In this document: positions 27,279-35,714 of the stretch, one piece after another | How the letters are laid out: each line of letters starts with the position of its first letter | Numbering within the stretch: position 1 is the first letter of the stretch | NCBI GenBank assembly: GCA_009827225.1 | Contig: WUAI01000011.1 | Coordinates: forward strand, 19,192-83,191 | Length of the DNA stretch: 64,000 bases | Reading direction: 5' to 3' | DNA from: Flavobacteriaceae bacterium | Lineage (GTDB): Bacteria > Bacteroidota > Bacteroidia > Flavobacteriales > Flavobacteriaceae | Notes under the pieces: generated by a model | Databases searched by the model: none | Seen by the model: the letters and a program-made list of their open reading frames with translations, nothing else | What the model was told of the DNA's origin: nothing | Translations under genes and position numbers: made by a program

Positions 27279-27881
27279 TCAACCTAAATCATCAGCATCC
27301 AATTCATCGATCGCATCCCAGGTTTCGTCAATATCCATATTTGTCCCTGTGGCGTCGAAATAAAATCGATTATCCTTCATAAATTGAATGGTACTTCGAT
27401 TGTTGTTTTTCTGATATTCCTCAATGGCTTTCATGCCTTTCTTTTTCACCGTACGGCGAGTACTGTATTCATTCTCTTCTTCGAAATCCTGTGAAAATAG
27501 AATGCGAACTCCGGCCGTAGCCGCGGCACCCATCTCTCCTGCTCCATCCATCACTTGTATTCTAAATTTCTTCGACTTGTCTTCGTTGGTATACGTCGCT
27601 TCCACCATCGCAATATTCATATAAGACCCTTGCCCTGCTTTATAACTGGTGCGCTTCATTCCATTGATCTCCTCGGGCAGCCATGACTTTAACTCATCAT
27701 TGGTGAGCGGAGTGACATCCTTTAATTCCTCCATGTCTTTTTGCATATCATTGAGTTCCTTGAAGGCTTCTTTGGTATTGGATACGTTTTGCTTGGTCTC
27801 TTTGATCTTCTTGGACACCGGATTGTCTTTACATCCGACCAATAAACTTACGGCCATTACGGCCAGTAGTATTCTTTTCAT
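27279..27881 (-). CDS. Predicted lipoprotein of unknown function
   Basis: This 200-residue protein has a type II signal (LLVGC-K) and then a charged helical region (about 22-60, KKIKETKQNVSNTKEAFKEL) that could form a coiled coil. A C-terminal domain of mixed alpha/beta character follows and ends in a very acidic tail. I do not recognise a named family. It is followed by a clear terminator and probably forms a single-gene transcript. Confidence 0.75.
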   Translation of the reverse strand: MKRILLAVMAVSLLVGCKDNPVSKKIKETKQNVSNTKEAFKELNDMQKDMEELKDVTPLTNDELKSWLPEEINGMKRTSYKAGQGSYMNIAMVEATYTNEDKSKKFRIQVMDGAGEMGAAATAGVRILFSQDFEEENEYSTRRTVKKKGMKAIEEYQKNNNRSTIQFMKDNRFYFDATGTNMDIDETWDAIDELDADDLG

Positions 27882-27977
27882 AATTATACGTTGTTAGATT
27901 GAAAATATAGTATAGCTAAGTTAATGATAATCAAAACACTACCATTAACCCAAATGGGTTATTTTTTAAGAAAATTC

Positions 27978-28541
27978 CTAAAGAGTGGCCGCTACCTTTT
28001 CCAACTCCAGATACCAATTTTCCCCGAAGCGTCGTATTAGCGCAGCCTTGACAAACTTGTATACCGGAACCTGTAAGGAAGCCCCCAGGGTGCAGGCGTC
28101 GTCGCAAATGGGCCATCGATGGTAATTCACGGCGGCAAACTCGCTGTAATCCTGTACGCGCACTGGATACAAATGGCAAGAGATGGGTTTCTGGAAATCT
28201 ACGGCCCCGGCGTTATACGCATCTTCAATTCCGCAACTCGCAATGCCATTATCCTTAAAAGTCACGTAGGCGCACTCCTTACCGTTTACAAGTGGGGTTT
28301 CCAACTCCTCCAACTTGGACACAATGTGAGTTCCTTGTGCTTCAATAGCGGCGACTCCTTCGGGTCTAAGAAAAGGTTTGACTTTCGGGTATATCTCAGC
28401 CAGGATTTCAGTTTCTTCGGAAGTAACCGGAGCCCCGGCTTCTCCCTCAATGCAGCAGGCTCCTTTGCAAGCGCTTAAATTGCATACGAAGTCTTTTTCG
28501 ATGAGGTCTTCAGAAACGATGGTTTTGCCTAATTGAAACAT
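27978..28541 (-). CDS. DUF3109 family protein (cysteine-rich, YkgJ-like)
   Basis: This 187-residue cytoplasmic protein has the spaced cysteines VCNLSACKGACC near the N-terminus and further ones in CAYV, SCGI, SCHLYPVRV and CDDAC, typical of DUF3109. These cysteines suggest zinc or iron-sulfur binding; the function is unknown. A perfect -7 element ends 5 nt before the ATG, so the transcript is probably leaderless. The gene is divergent from marC. Confidence 0.88.
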   Translation of the reverse strand: MFQLGKTIVSEDLIEKDFVCNLSACKGACCIEGEAGAPVTSEETEILAEIYPKVKPFLRPEGVAAIEAQGTHIVSKLEELETPLVNGKECAYVTFKDNGIASCGIEDAYNAGAVDFQKPISCHLYPVRVQDYSEFAAVNYHRWPICDDACTLGASLQVPVYKFVKAALIRRFGENWYLELEKVAATL

Positions 28542-28545
28542 GGCG

Positions 28546-28553
28546 CAAAGATA
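28546..28553 (-). promoter_or_regulatory. -7 promoter element for the DUF3109 gene (leaderless)
   Basis: The minus strand reads TATCTTTG. The last G at 28546 is 5 nt from the first base of the start codon at 28541. Confidence 0.55.
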
Positions 28554-28619
28554 AAATGTTTCAGAAATTTTCAGCAGAAAATATAGCCACGACTGTTACA
28601 AAACCTAAAGTATAATCGC

Positions 28620-28627
28620 TAATTTTG
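28620..28627 (+). promoter_or_regulatory. -7 promoter element for the MarC-family gene
   Basis: TAATTTTG fits the consensus. Transcription would begin near 28632, just before the ATG at 28643. Confidence 0.5.
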
Positions 28628-28642
28628 CATCTTCAAACACGC

Positions 28643-29230
28643 ATGGTCATGACTCTGAATGCCAAAGAAATATTTACAGCCAGTATGGTACTTTTTGCTG
28701 TGATCGATATCGTGGGAAATATTCCCATCGTAATCTCATTACGGAAAAAAGCCGGACATATTCATAGTGAAAAAGCATCGATTATCGCTGCAGTAGTGAT
28801 GACGGTATTCCTATTCCTGGGAGAGAGTATTCTGAACCTTATCGGTATCAACGTGAATGAATTTGCCGTAGCAGGTGCCTTCATATTATTCTTTATCGCC
28901 CTTGAAATGATTCTTGGCATCACTCTGTTTAAAGACGACGGAAGCAGCCCGGATGTAGCCTCGATCTTCCCCCTGGCCTTCCCGATGCTGGCCGGACCAG
29001 GAAGCCTTACTACACTTCTGTCTTTAAGAGCCGAATATGCTCTTGAAAATGTGATCGTAGCGATCATCATCAACATCATAGTTATTTACATCGTGCTTAA
29101 AACCTCAGCACGTTTACAGCGGTTTTTAGGAAAGAATGGAATCGCTATTATCCAAAAGGTATTTGGAGTTATCTTACTGGCCATCGCCGTGAAATTGTTT
29201 ACCTCGAATATTCAGGAATTATTTACCTAA
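28643..29230 (+). CDS. MarC family integral membrane protein
   Basis: This 195-residue protein has six predicted membrane segments. NAKEIFTASMVLFAVIDIVG at the start and FPLAFPMLAGPGSLTTLLSL in the middle are typical of the MarC/UPF0056 family. The family was once thought to take part in multidrug resistance, but its role is unsettled. The start at 28643 (or 28649) lies behind the promoter; an earlier TTG at 28625 overlaps the -7 element. It is followed after 4 nt by another small membrane-protein gene, so the two are cotranscribed. Confidence 0.9.
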   Translation: MVMTLNAKEIFTASMVLFAVIDIVGNIPIVISLRKKAGHIHSEKASIIAAVVMTVFLFLGESILNLIGINVNEFAVAGAFILFFIALEMILGITLFKDDGSSPDVASIFPLAFPMLAGPGSLTTLLSLRAEYALENVIVAIIINIIVIYIVLKTSARLQRFLGKNGIAIIQKVFGVILLAIAVKLFTSNIQELFT

Positions 29231-29234
29231 GCAC

Positions 29235-29429
29235 ATGAAAATATTTATCTACGTCATTATTATTGTGGGAATTGGGCTTATCGCGCTCAATATTACCAAA
29301 CTGGATTTCAATGATTTGTTTGCAGGAGAAAGTGCTGTGGCCTTGATAGGAATCTTTGCTGCCGCCTGTGCGATTCTGCTAATGCTAATTCTACGAACTT
29401 CCTTATTGATCAAGAAGAAAAACAAGTAA
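29235..29429 (+). CDS. Small two-span membrane protein downstream of marC
   Basis: This 64-residue protein has membrane segments at about 3-21 and 35-56 and a basic KKKNK end. The 4-nt spacing to the MarC gene argues for an operon. I do not recognise a family with known function. It ends 2 nt before the convergent S41 protease gene, with no visible terminator between. Confidence 0.75.
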   Translation: MKIFIYVIIIVGIGLIALNITKLDFNDLFAGESAVALIGIFAAACAILLMLILRTSLLIKKKNK

Positions 29430-29431
29430 GG

Positions 29432-31021
29432 CTAATCCTCGGTCGTATCTAATTGAAGTACTTTTTCGATCATGGGATCTCCCTGGTTTAAGAAGAACTC
29501 ATAAGTATTGGTATCGAAAATTTGCTGAGCAATGTTTGCCTTTAACGCTCGCTTGATCTCACCACGATAATTGCTAATATCGATCTGTGCTTCTTCCAGG
29601 CGTGAGTATGAGATAAAATCACTGATCAACGCATCGTCCGGTTGAAAATCTGCAGTGAATTCCTCCCTGGACATCCCATCAAATTGTTCCCTGTTGGCTT
29701 CCAGGTACTCGAAAATAAAGTAGCTCATGAAACCATAGCGTGACACGTATTCGAGCGTTTCATTTTCAACACTGGTATCTTTGGGAACGAAAACGTCCGG
29801 AATGATTCCACCACCTCCATATACGATCTTCCCCTTCGGTGTTTTGAATTTCAAAGAGTCTGCCACGGGGATGCTGTCGGCACTGATGAGTTCCCCATTT
29901 CGATATCGCTTTTCATAGTCGCGGTAGTAATTTCCGTTACCATTTCCGTAGGGTCGTTGGATAGATCGACCCGTGGGGGTATAATATCTGGCTATGGTAA
30001 GACGCACAGCACTCCCATCTCCCAGAGACATTTCCCGTTGTACCAATCCTTTGCCGAAACTTCTCCGGCCAACAATCACTCCTTTGTCATTATCCTGCAG
30101 GGCTCCTGCAACGATCTCACTGGCTGAAGCTGAATTTTCATTGATCAGCACGTATACGGCCCCTTCTTCAAAATCGCCTCGCTTGGTGGCATAGGTTTTA
30201 TTTTCGTCGCCGTTTTTGTTTCGCGTAATAAGCACCAGTTTATCGTCTTTCAGAAACTCATCCGCGATTCGTTCCGCGGCAGAAATATAGCCTCCCGGAT
30301 TGTCTCTCAAATCTAGCACCAAGCTGTTTATCCCCTGATCCTGTAATTCCTCAAGGGCATTTTTAAACTCCTTGAAGGTGGTCTCCGAAAAACGGTTCAC
30401 CTTGATGTAACCAAGCTCATCGGTAAGTTTATAAGAGGCATCCACGCTCACCAATGGCACGCGTTTTCTTTTCAGCGTAACGTTGAGTAGTTTATCTTCT
30501 CCTTTGCGATAGACTTTTAGTTTCACTTTAGAATTGATCTCCCCTTTCAGGTATTTTGAAATGCTGTCCCGATCGATATCTTCCCCGAAAAGTTTCTTCC
30601 CGTCGGCATAAAGAATGCGATCTCCTCCTTTGATACCTGCACTTTCTGCAGGGCCTCCTTTGATGGCTCGAATTACTGCAATCGAATCGTTATAAGGGTA
30701 AAAACTGATCCCAATACCCACAAAATTCCCGCGCATGTCATCTGCGTTATCTTCGTATTGATCTACAGGAATATACACCGAATGAGGATCCAGGTTTTCC
30801 AGAATTCCATTTACGGTGACGTCCACAATGCTATCGGTATTTACATCATCTACATACTCGTAGTCGATATAATCGATTAACCGGTTGAGTTTATCCTTTT
30901 TGGAATTGGTAGCAAATATCTTTTCGTTGGTATCGTTGAAATTTAGTTTGGATCCAAGGAAAACACCTGCCGCCACAGCGACACCCAAAATCAAAGGCAA
31001 GTATTTCTTAGTATTCGACAT
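29432..31021 (-). CDS. S41 carboxyl-terminal processing protease (CtpA/Prc family)
   Basis: This 529-residue envelope protease has one N-terminal membrane anchor (about 7-24), a PDZ domain (about 95-175, with GIGISFYPYNDSIAV and GGPAESAGIKGGDRIL) and a catalytic S41 core. The nucleophile Ser is in NENSASASEIVAGAL and the general-base Lys in RRSFGKGLVQ. It should cleave periplasmic proteins from the C-terminus. The dCMP deaminase gene ends 1 nt upstream, so the pair is cotranscribed. Confidence 0.95.
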   Translation of the reverse strand: MSNTKKYLPLILGVAVAAGVFLGSKLNFNDTNEKIFATNSKKDKLNRLIDYIDYEYVDDVNTDSIVDVTVNGILENLDPHSVYIPVDQYEDNADDMRGNFVGIGISFYPYNDSIAVIRAIKGGPAESAGIKGGDRILYADGKKLFGEDIDRDSISKYLKGEINSKVKLKVYRKGEDKLLNVTLKRKRVPLVSVDASYKLTDELGYIKVNRFSETTFKEFKNALEELQDQGINSLVLDLRDNPGGYISAAERIADEFLKDDKLVLITRNKNGDENKTYATKRGDFEEGAVYVLINENSASASEIVAGALQDNDKGVIVGRRSFGKGLVQREMSLGDGSAVRLTIARYYTPTGRSIQRPYGNGNGNYYRDYEKRYRNGELISADSIPVADSLKFKTPKGKIVYGGGGIIPDVFVPKDTSVENETLEYVSRYGFMSYFIFEYLEANREQFDGMSREEFTADFQPDDALISDFISYSRLEEAQIDISNYRGEIKRALKANIAQQIFDTNTYEFFLNQGDPMIEKVLQLDTTED

Positions 31022-31022
31022 T

Positions 31023-31451
31023 TCAGTTTAAATTTTCAATGTGTGTAACTTCCACTCCGGCTTTTTCCAAAAACCGAAGTCCCGCTCCATCCTTGTACTT
31101 ATGATGGTACACCAATCGTTTTATGCCTGCCTGGTGAATCAATTTGCTGCATTCCTTACAGGGCGACATAGTGATGTACAAGGTTGCACCAACACAGGAC
31201 TGGGTAGATCCGGCTACTTTGGAAATCGCATTGGCCTCCGCATGAAGGACGTACCATTTGGTATATCCATCATCATCTTCGCAGATATTTTCAAATCCCG
31301 TGGGAGTTCCATTATATCCGTCGCTAATGATCATCTTATCTTTCACGATCAAAGCACCCACCTGTTTACGTTTACAATACGACAACTTGCTCCATTCCTG
31401 CGCCATTCTGAGGTAGGCGATATCGTATTGTAGTTGTTTATTGCTTTTCAT
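31023..31451 (-). CDS. dCMP deaminase (ComEB/Dcd1 type)
   Basis: This 142-residue zinc enzyme of the cytidine deaminase fold makes dUMP from dCMP for thymidylate synthesis. The zinc motif is HAEAN with PCKEC further on. The region YNGTPTGFENICEDDDG between them is characteristic of deoxycytidylate deaminases. I take the ATG at 31451 (MKSNKQ); an upstream ATG adds four residues. It is followed at once by the S41 protease gene. Confidence 0.92.
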   Translation of the reverse strand: MKSNKQLQYDIAYLRMAQEWSKLSYCKRKQVGALIVKDKMIISDGYNGTPTGFENICEDDDGYTKWYVLHAEANAISKVAGSTQSCVGATLYITMSPCKECSKLIHQAGIKRLVYHHKYKDGAGLRFLEKAGVEVTHIENLN

Positions 31452-31552
31452 TGGCGGTATCAAGCGAAATTAAGTGGAACTTTTAGGCTATCAAAAATAG
31501 TGGGTGTTAAATCTTTCCGAAAGTTTAAATGTGTTTTTTTCTGAAAAATCGC

Positions 31553-32131
31553 CTAAAACGGCCAATTTTCGATAAGCATTGGAAGCGTCATCCCAATCAC
31601 AATCGAAGAAACAACCAGTATCCAGTCTCTCCTGTTGAAGCGAAACAGATATTTGGCCAGAATTCCGATGACCACCACGGCGAGGACCACGATAATTTGT
31701 GCCATTTCAATTCCCAGGGCAAACTCAATGAGTGGCCAAATTTCCTTATCATCATTGATCTCGTTAAAATACCGGCCAAAACCAAAGCCATGAATCAATC
31801 CGAAAAATAAGGTGACTGCATATAAGACCATGGAAGACTTTCTTTCCTGTTCTCTGGAAGCCGTTGCCAGATTGTAAAGAGCGGCAGAAATAATGGTAAT
31901 TGGAATCAAAAATTCTATCCAGGTGCTGGAGACACTTACTACTTCATAGTTGGTAAGAAATAAGGACAATGTATGCCCTAAAGTAAATACGGTAACGAGT
32001 ATTAGTAACCGTTTCCAGGAATCCAAAGAATAGGCCGCACAAAGCACTATGATAAACAATACGTGATCATAAGCCTGCCAATCCAGCACATGCTCTAATC
32101 CCAACGTAAAGTAAAACCAGAATTCAGACAT
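31553..32131 (-). CDS. HupE/UreJ-like membrane protein
   Basis: This 192-residue protein has about six membrane segments. GLEHVLDWQAYDHVLF at the N-terminus and GLIHGFGFG in the middle are the His-rich signatures of the HupE/UreJ family, which includes nickel and cobalt transporters. No hydrogenase or urease genes are nearby. The C-terminal segment keeps the FALGIEMAQ motif. Metal transport is an inference from the family. Confidence 0.85.
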   Translation of the reverse strand: MSEFWFYFTLGLEHVLDWQAYDHVLFIIVLCAAYSLDSWKRLLILVTVFTLGHTLSLFLTNYEVVSVSSTWIEFLIPITIISAALYNLATASREQERKSSMVLYAVTLFFGLIHGFGFGRYFNEINDDKEIWPLIEFALGIEMAQIIVVLAVVVIGILAKYLFRFNRRDWILVVSSIVIGMTLPMLIENWPF

Positions 32132-32153
32132 CTATTTGGGGAATTACAATGGC

Positions 32154-32161
32154 TAAAGGTA
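32154..32161 (-). promoter_or_regulatory. -7 promoter element for the HupE-like gene
   Basis: The minus strand reads TACCTTTA, about 23 nt before the start codon. A plus-strand element TAACTTTA at 32183-32190 may serve the divergent gene at 32217. Confidence 0.4.
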
Positions 32162-32216
32162 ACCAATGTAGTATAGATTTCATAACTTTATGGGACGGCA
32201 TCTCTAAACAACCGCT

Positions 32217-32918
32217 ATGAAAAATATTTGTCTGCTGCTCTGCCTTGGCCTATACGCACATTTTAGTTTTAGTCAGGATCCGGTCCTTACTGATAACAAC
32301 TGGTACATCGATTATATGTTTATCGATGATACAGAGCATCCTTCACCCATTGGGGGTATTGGGATCATCGATCCTAATCTTTACTTTGAAACTTCAGATG
32401 TTTACGGCATCATCGATCCTTTCAGTGATAGTTTCTTTGCACAGGTGGATTATCACCCGACCGATCCAATATTTACATTGTTTGATATGGGAATCACCCT
32501 TCCCGGGTGCCAAGCGTACTGTGAATTTGCCGGTCTTTATTTTCAGTTGCTCGCCGGAGATTTTATTGAAAACACATTTGAATATTCCGTAGTGAACAAT
32601 TCGGATGGCTCCTTATCACTCACCATAACCGATATGGAGGGAGACTTTGCCGTGTTCAATGATTTTCCACCATTGGGAATTGAAGACTTTTCGAACGACT
32701 CCATTCAGATATATCCGAATCCAGTTTCCGAGATTTTGAATATCAATTCGAAACTGCCATGGAGCGAGTTTTTCGTTTACGATATGTGGGGGCGTCAAGT
32801 TTTAGAAGGAGGGTCTTCCACCTCATCAATGGATGTATCTGAACTTCATTCAGGAACATACCTGATCATGATCGAAGCCGGAATGGATCGATTTATCAAA
32901 AAATTCACCAAAAACTAG
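32217..32918 (+). CDS. Secreted T9SS C-terminal-target protein of unknown function
   Basis: This 233-residue protein has a signal peptide ending in FSFSQ and an N-terminal domain of about 130 residues, rich in Asp, Phe and Tyr, with no recognised family. A type A T9SS sorting domain follows (about 160-233, IYPNPVSEILNI to FIKKFTKN). It should be exported through the outer membrane by the type IX system. It ends 2 nt before the tail of the convergent cco operon. Confidence 0.85.
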   Translation: MKNICLLLCLGLYAHFSFSQDPVLTDNNWYIDYMFIDDTEHPSPIGGIGIIDPNLYFETSDVYGIIDPFSDSFFAQVDYHPTDPIFTLFDMGITLPGCQAYCEFAGLYFQLLAGDFIENTFEYSVVNNSDGSLSLTITDMEGDFAVFNDFPPLGIEDFSNDSIQIYPNPVSEILNINSKLPWSEFFVYDMWGRQVLEGGSSTSSMDVSELHSGTYLIMIEAGMDRFIKKFTKN

Positions 32919-32920
32919 GA

Positions 32921-33055
32921 TTATTTATCTTTTTTGTCGCCGCCCTTGGCCAAATTAAGTACCACCAATATCATGATGGCGGAAACAATTAAAAATGCAG
33001 CGAGGAAATAGGTTCCCGCTGCCCAGTCTACTAAAGGAATATTCTGAGCTATCAT
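32921..33055 (-). CDS. 44-residue single-span membrane peptide at the end of the cco operon
   Basis: I found this short frame by reading the minus strand after the SafE-like gene. It begins 1 nt after that gene's stop codon, starts MIAQNIPLVDWAAGTYFLAA and has one hydrophobic helix (about 15-36). It ends in GGDKKDK. Its composition and one-base spacing are what a genuine operon member would show. It resembles the small accessory peptides of haem-copper oxidases in size and topology only; no homology is claimed. Confidence 0.7.
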   Translation of the reverse strand: MIAQNIPLVDWAAGTYFLAAFLIVSAIMILVVLNLAKGGDKKDK

Positions 33056-33056
33056 A

Positions 33057-33806
33057 CTATAATTTTTTTGCGTTCGTATTTTCCATAGATGAATCGGTCA
33101 TGTTCGAATGACAATTCATTGTACCATCCACCATTTCGGTTTTTGGTTTGGGCGAGACATAAGGTATTCCAAGACCCATTCCGCGTAGAATAAACAGGCA
33201 GCCCATCAAGGCAACCACCACGGGTATGGTTCTTCTTATTTTTTGTTTCACTTTTCCAGTGATGAAATTTCCGAGGTAAACAGCGGTGGTCATTAAAGGA
33301 ATCGTTCCAAGGCCAAAGACTGCCATATACGCACTTCCTTCCAGGGCATTTCCCGAAGCGATGGCTCCGAAAACGGCAACATAAACAAGTCCACATGGAA
33401 GGAATCCGTTTAAGAAACCTATGGTAAAAAACGTATCGGATGTCTTGCGCTTCAACGCTTTCCCCATGCCGCTTTTTACTTTTGAAATCAATCGGTAAAG
33501 CGGACGAGAAATGCTATACTTGTTAAGCAATTCCTGGGGTATAATGACTAAAGCGATCATCACTATTCCAATGGCGATGGAGAGTTGTTGCTGCACTCCG
33601 AACAGACTCAAACTTTTTCCCACCAAACCAAATAACAATCCGATAATACTGTAGGCGAGAATTCTTCCGAAGTGATACAAAAAGATCTGAAAGTTCTTTC
33701 TGCGTGTTGAACTACGATCTACGGGTAGTAAAAAGGCAATAGGACCACACATTCCCACACAATGGAAACTTCCTGCCAGTCCTAATATGAGTGCCGTCCA
33801 CAACAT
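33057..33806 (-). CDS. TauE/SafE-like (DsbD-type) transporter of the cbb3 operon
   Basis: This 249-residue protein has about six membrane segments. GSFHCVGMCGP near the N-terminus and GFLNGFLPCGLVYVAV in the middle carry the Cys-Pro motifs of the DsbD_2/SafE group. Members next to ccoGHIS are thought to help in copper or thiol delivery during cbb3 assembly. The C-terminal tail contains MVDGTMNCHSNMTDSSM, rich in Met, His and Cys, as expected for copper handling. It lies 1 nt downstream of ccoH. Confidence 0.85.
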   Translation of the reverse strand: MLWTALILGLAGSFHCVGMCGPIAFLLPVDRSSTRRKNFQIFLYHFGRILAYSIIGLLFGLVGKSLSLFGVQQQLSIAIGIVMIALVIIPQELLNKYSISRPLYRLISKVKSGMGKALKRKTSDTFFTIGFLNGFLPCGLVYVAVFGAIASGNALEGSAYMAVFGLGTIPLMTTAVYLGNFITGKVKQKIRRTIPVVVALMGCLFILRGMGLGIPYVSPKPKTEMVDGTMNCHSNMTDSSMENTNAKKL

Positions 33807-33807
33807 G

Positions 33808-34254
33808 CTAGTACACTATTGATTCTTTATGTAAATATTGTTCGCCTTCATAATTCCATGCAATGGTTATGTTCCAGCGACCGTCCAACAAACGATTGTC
33901 AGGTATGAGCAAATTTGAGCCAGATAAGACTAATGGAAAGTCAAAATCCAGTTGTTCGTTAGACGGTCTATAAAGGAACACGGTTCCCTCGATTCTCGCG
34001 GGATCGAAGGAAGTGGGAAAATGTATTAACCAACCATCGGAAACACGTTCACCACTTATTTTTTCTGAAAGATCTTTTGAGTTTTGCTGTGCATCTATCT
34101 CCTGTTGATAGACCATCTCTTTTTTGTAATAGTCCTGCGTCACCAGGTCATGGCTGTACTTATCGTCGGTACTCATTTTAATCACAAAGAATAAAATGAA
34201 CGCAATGAAAAGTACCATTCCAATAACCAATCCTGTTCCCCAATTAATTTTCAT
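33808..34254 (-). CDS. ccoH: FixH/CcoH family cbb3 assembly protein
   Basis: This 148-residue protein has one N-terminal membrane segment (about 8-27), the short conserved region HDLVTQDYYKKEMVYQQEID and an Ig-like periplasmic domain that ends in SIVY. This is the FixH architecture. It stabilises the assembling cbb3 oxidase. It lies 6 nt downstream of ccoG. Confidence 0.92.
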   Translation of the reverse strand: MKINWGTGLVIGMVLFIAFILFFVIKMSTDDKYSHDLVTQDYYKKEMVYQQEIDAQQNSKDLSEKISGERVSDGWLIHFPTSFDPARIEGTVFLYRPSNEQLDFDFPLVLSGSNLLIPDNRLLDGRWNITIAWNYEGEQYLHKESIVY

Positions 34255-34260
34255 AATCTC

Positions 34261-35679
34261 TTAATTATAACTACGAGGCCCTAAAAAGGCTGTAGTTGTT
34301 GTTTCTATTAATTCTTCTCCACTGTACACCCCGATCTTCAATCGGTCTTTATCCCCGCTCAAGGCGCTATTATTGATTTCTATGAACAATGTCCCTTCAT
34401 CCAGCCCTTGCTTGGGAACGGTAAGCGCACCTTGCTTTACCATTTTAATCTCTCCCTTATGCGACAGCAACTTAAACTGAACGTCTTCGATAGAGGCTGT
34501 GGTTTTATTCACCAGTTTATAGGTATACACATTGCTGATGATATTCTCGGCCTTGCGCTCATATAGCTGACCCGGTAATCTTAAAATCCTTGCTTCCACA
34601 TCATTCCGAAGGAATAACATTCCTACAAATACTGTGATCAATATTCCCAACACTGCCGTGTATCCTTTGAGCCTTGGATTGAAAGTAAATCTTGCTTTCT
34701 TCTCAATATTATCTTCACTGGCATACCGTATTAGTCCTTTTGGCAAATTCACCGATTCCATCATGTGGTCACAAGCATCGATACAGGCGGTACAATTCAC
34801 ACATTCCAGTTGGGTTCCGTTTCGAATATCTATTCCGGTAGGACACACATGCACACATTGAAAACAATCGATACAGTCACCTTTCCCGGTGGAAGGTCGG
34901 TCTTCGTTTTTTCTGAACTTAGCCCGGCCTGCTTCCTTTTCTCCGCGCTTATGATCGTAGGCAACAACAATGGATTTATTATCCAGCAGTACTCCCTGTA
35001 ATCGTCCGTAAGGACAGGCAATGATACATACCTGCTCCCGAAACCAGGCAAACACAAAGTAGAATACCCCCGTAAATATGAGCAGCGAAATAAACGTGCT
35101 CAGATGTTTCATAGGACCATTCGTAACATATAATATAAGCCTGTCACTACCGATGAGATAAGCTAAGAAGATGTTTGCGATGAGGAACGAAATGATAAAG
35201 AATATTGACCATTTAAGTGTTCTTTTTCGAATCTTCTCGGCGTTCCACGGCATCTTGCTAAGCCTTATTTGCTTACCGCGATCTCCATCAATCCAGTATT
35301 CGATTCTGCGGAAGACCATCTCCATAAAAATGGTCTGCGGACAAACCCATCCACAGAATAGGCGTCCGAAGGCAACCGTAAACAGTATCACAAAAACTAC
35401 CCCGATGATCATCATGATCACGAACAGGTGAAAATCCTGTGGCCAGAATGGAAAGCCGAAGATATTGAATCGTCTTTCCAGGACATTAAGCATGATAAAC
35501 TGGTTGCCATTTACGGTTATAAATGGAGCCGCAAACAGGAAAGCCAACAGGAAATAGCTAACCACCTTTCGGTATTCGTAAAACCTGCCGAAGGGTTTTT
35601 TGGGAAATAACCAGGCCCTTTTCCCTTCGGAAGTTACCGTTGCAATACTATCTCTGAACTTTTCCGTTTCCTCACTCAT
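34261..35679 (-). CDS. ccoG: CcoG: cbb3 oxidase assembly ferredoxin-like membrane protein
   Basis: This 472-residue protein has several membrane segments, CGWVCPQTIFMEMVFRR and CIIACPYGRLQG, and two 4Fe-4S motifs in CIDCFQCVHVCP and CVNCTACIDAC. A C-terminal Ig-like domain (about 370-472) follows. In other bacteria CcoG (RdxA/FixG) reduces copper for insertion into the oxidase. It is encoded between ccoP and ccoH, with gaps of 35 nt and 6 nt. Confidence 0.96.
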   Translation of the reverse strand: MSEETEKFRDSIATVTSEGKRAWLFPKKPFGRFYEYRKVVSYFLLAFLFAAPFITVNGNQFIMLNVLERRFNIFGFPFWPQDFHLFVIMMIIGVVFVILFTVAFGRLFCGWVCPQTIFMEMVFRRIEYWIDGDRGKQIRLSKMPWNAEKIRKRTLKWSIFFIISFLIANIFLAYLIGSDRLILYVTNGPMKHLSTFISLLIFTGVFYFVFAWFREQVCIIACPYGRLQGVLLDNKSIVVAYDHKRGEKEAGRAKFRKNEDRPSTGKGDCIDCFQCVHVCPTGIDIRNGTQLECVNCTACIDACDHMMESVNLPKGLIRYASEDNIEKKARFTFNPRLKGYTAVLGILITVFVGMLFLRNDVEARILRLPGQLYERKAENIISNVYTYKLVNKTTASIEDVQFKLLSHKGEIKMVKQGALTVPKQGLDEGTLFIEINNSALSGDKDRLKIGVYSGEELIETTTTAFLGPRSYN

Positions 35680-35714
35680 CCTGCCTGCTTAATTCAAATA
35701 TCGTTTCGAATTAT

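Noticed and set aside
27073..27282. Possible 69-codon gene on the minus strand in the nrd leader
   Set aside because: It contains the terminator hairpin of the neighbouring gene, has an aromatic and basic low-complexity composition, and has no start context. It looks like a chance frame in A/T-rich DNA.
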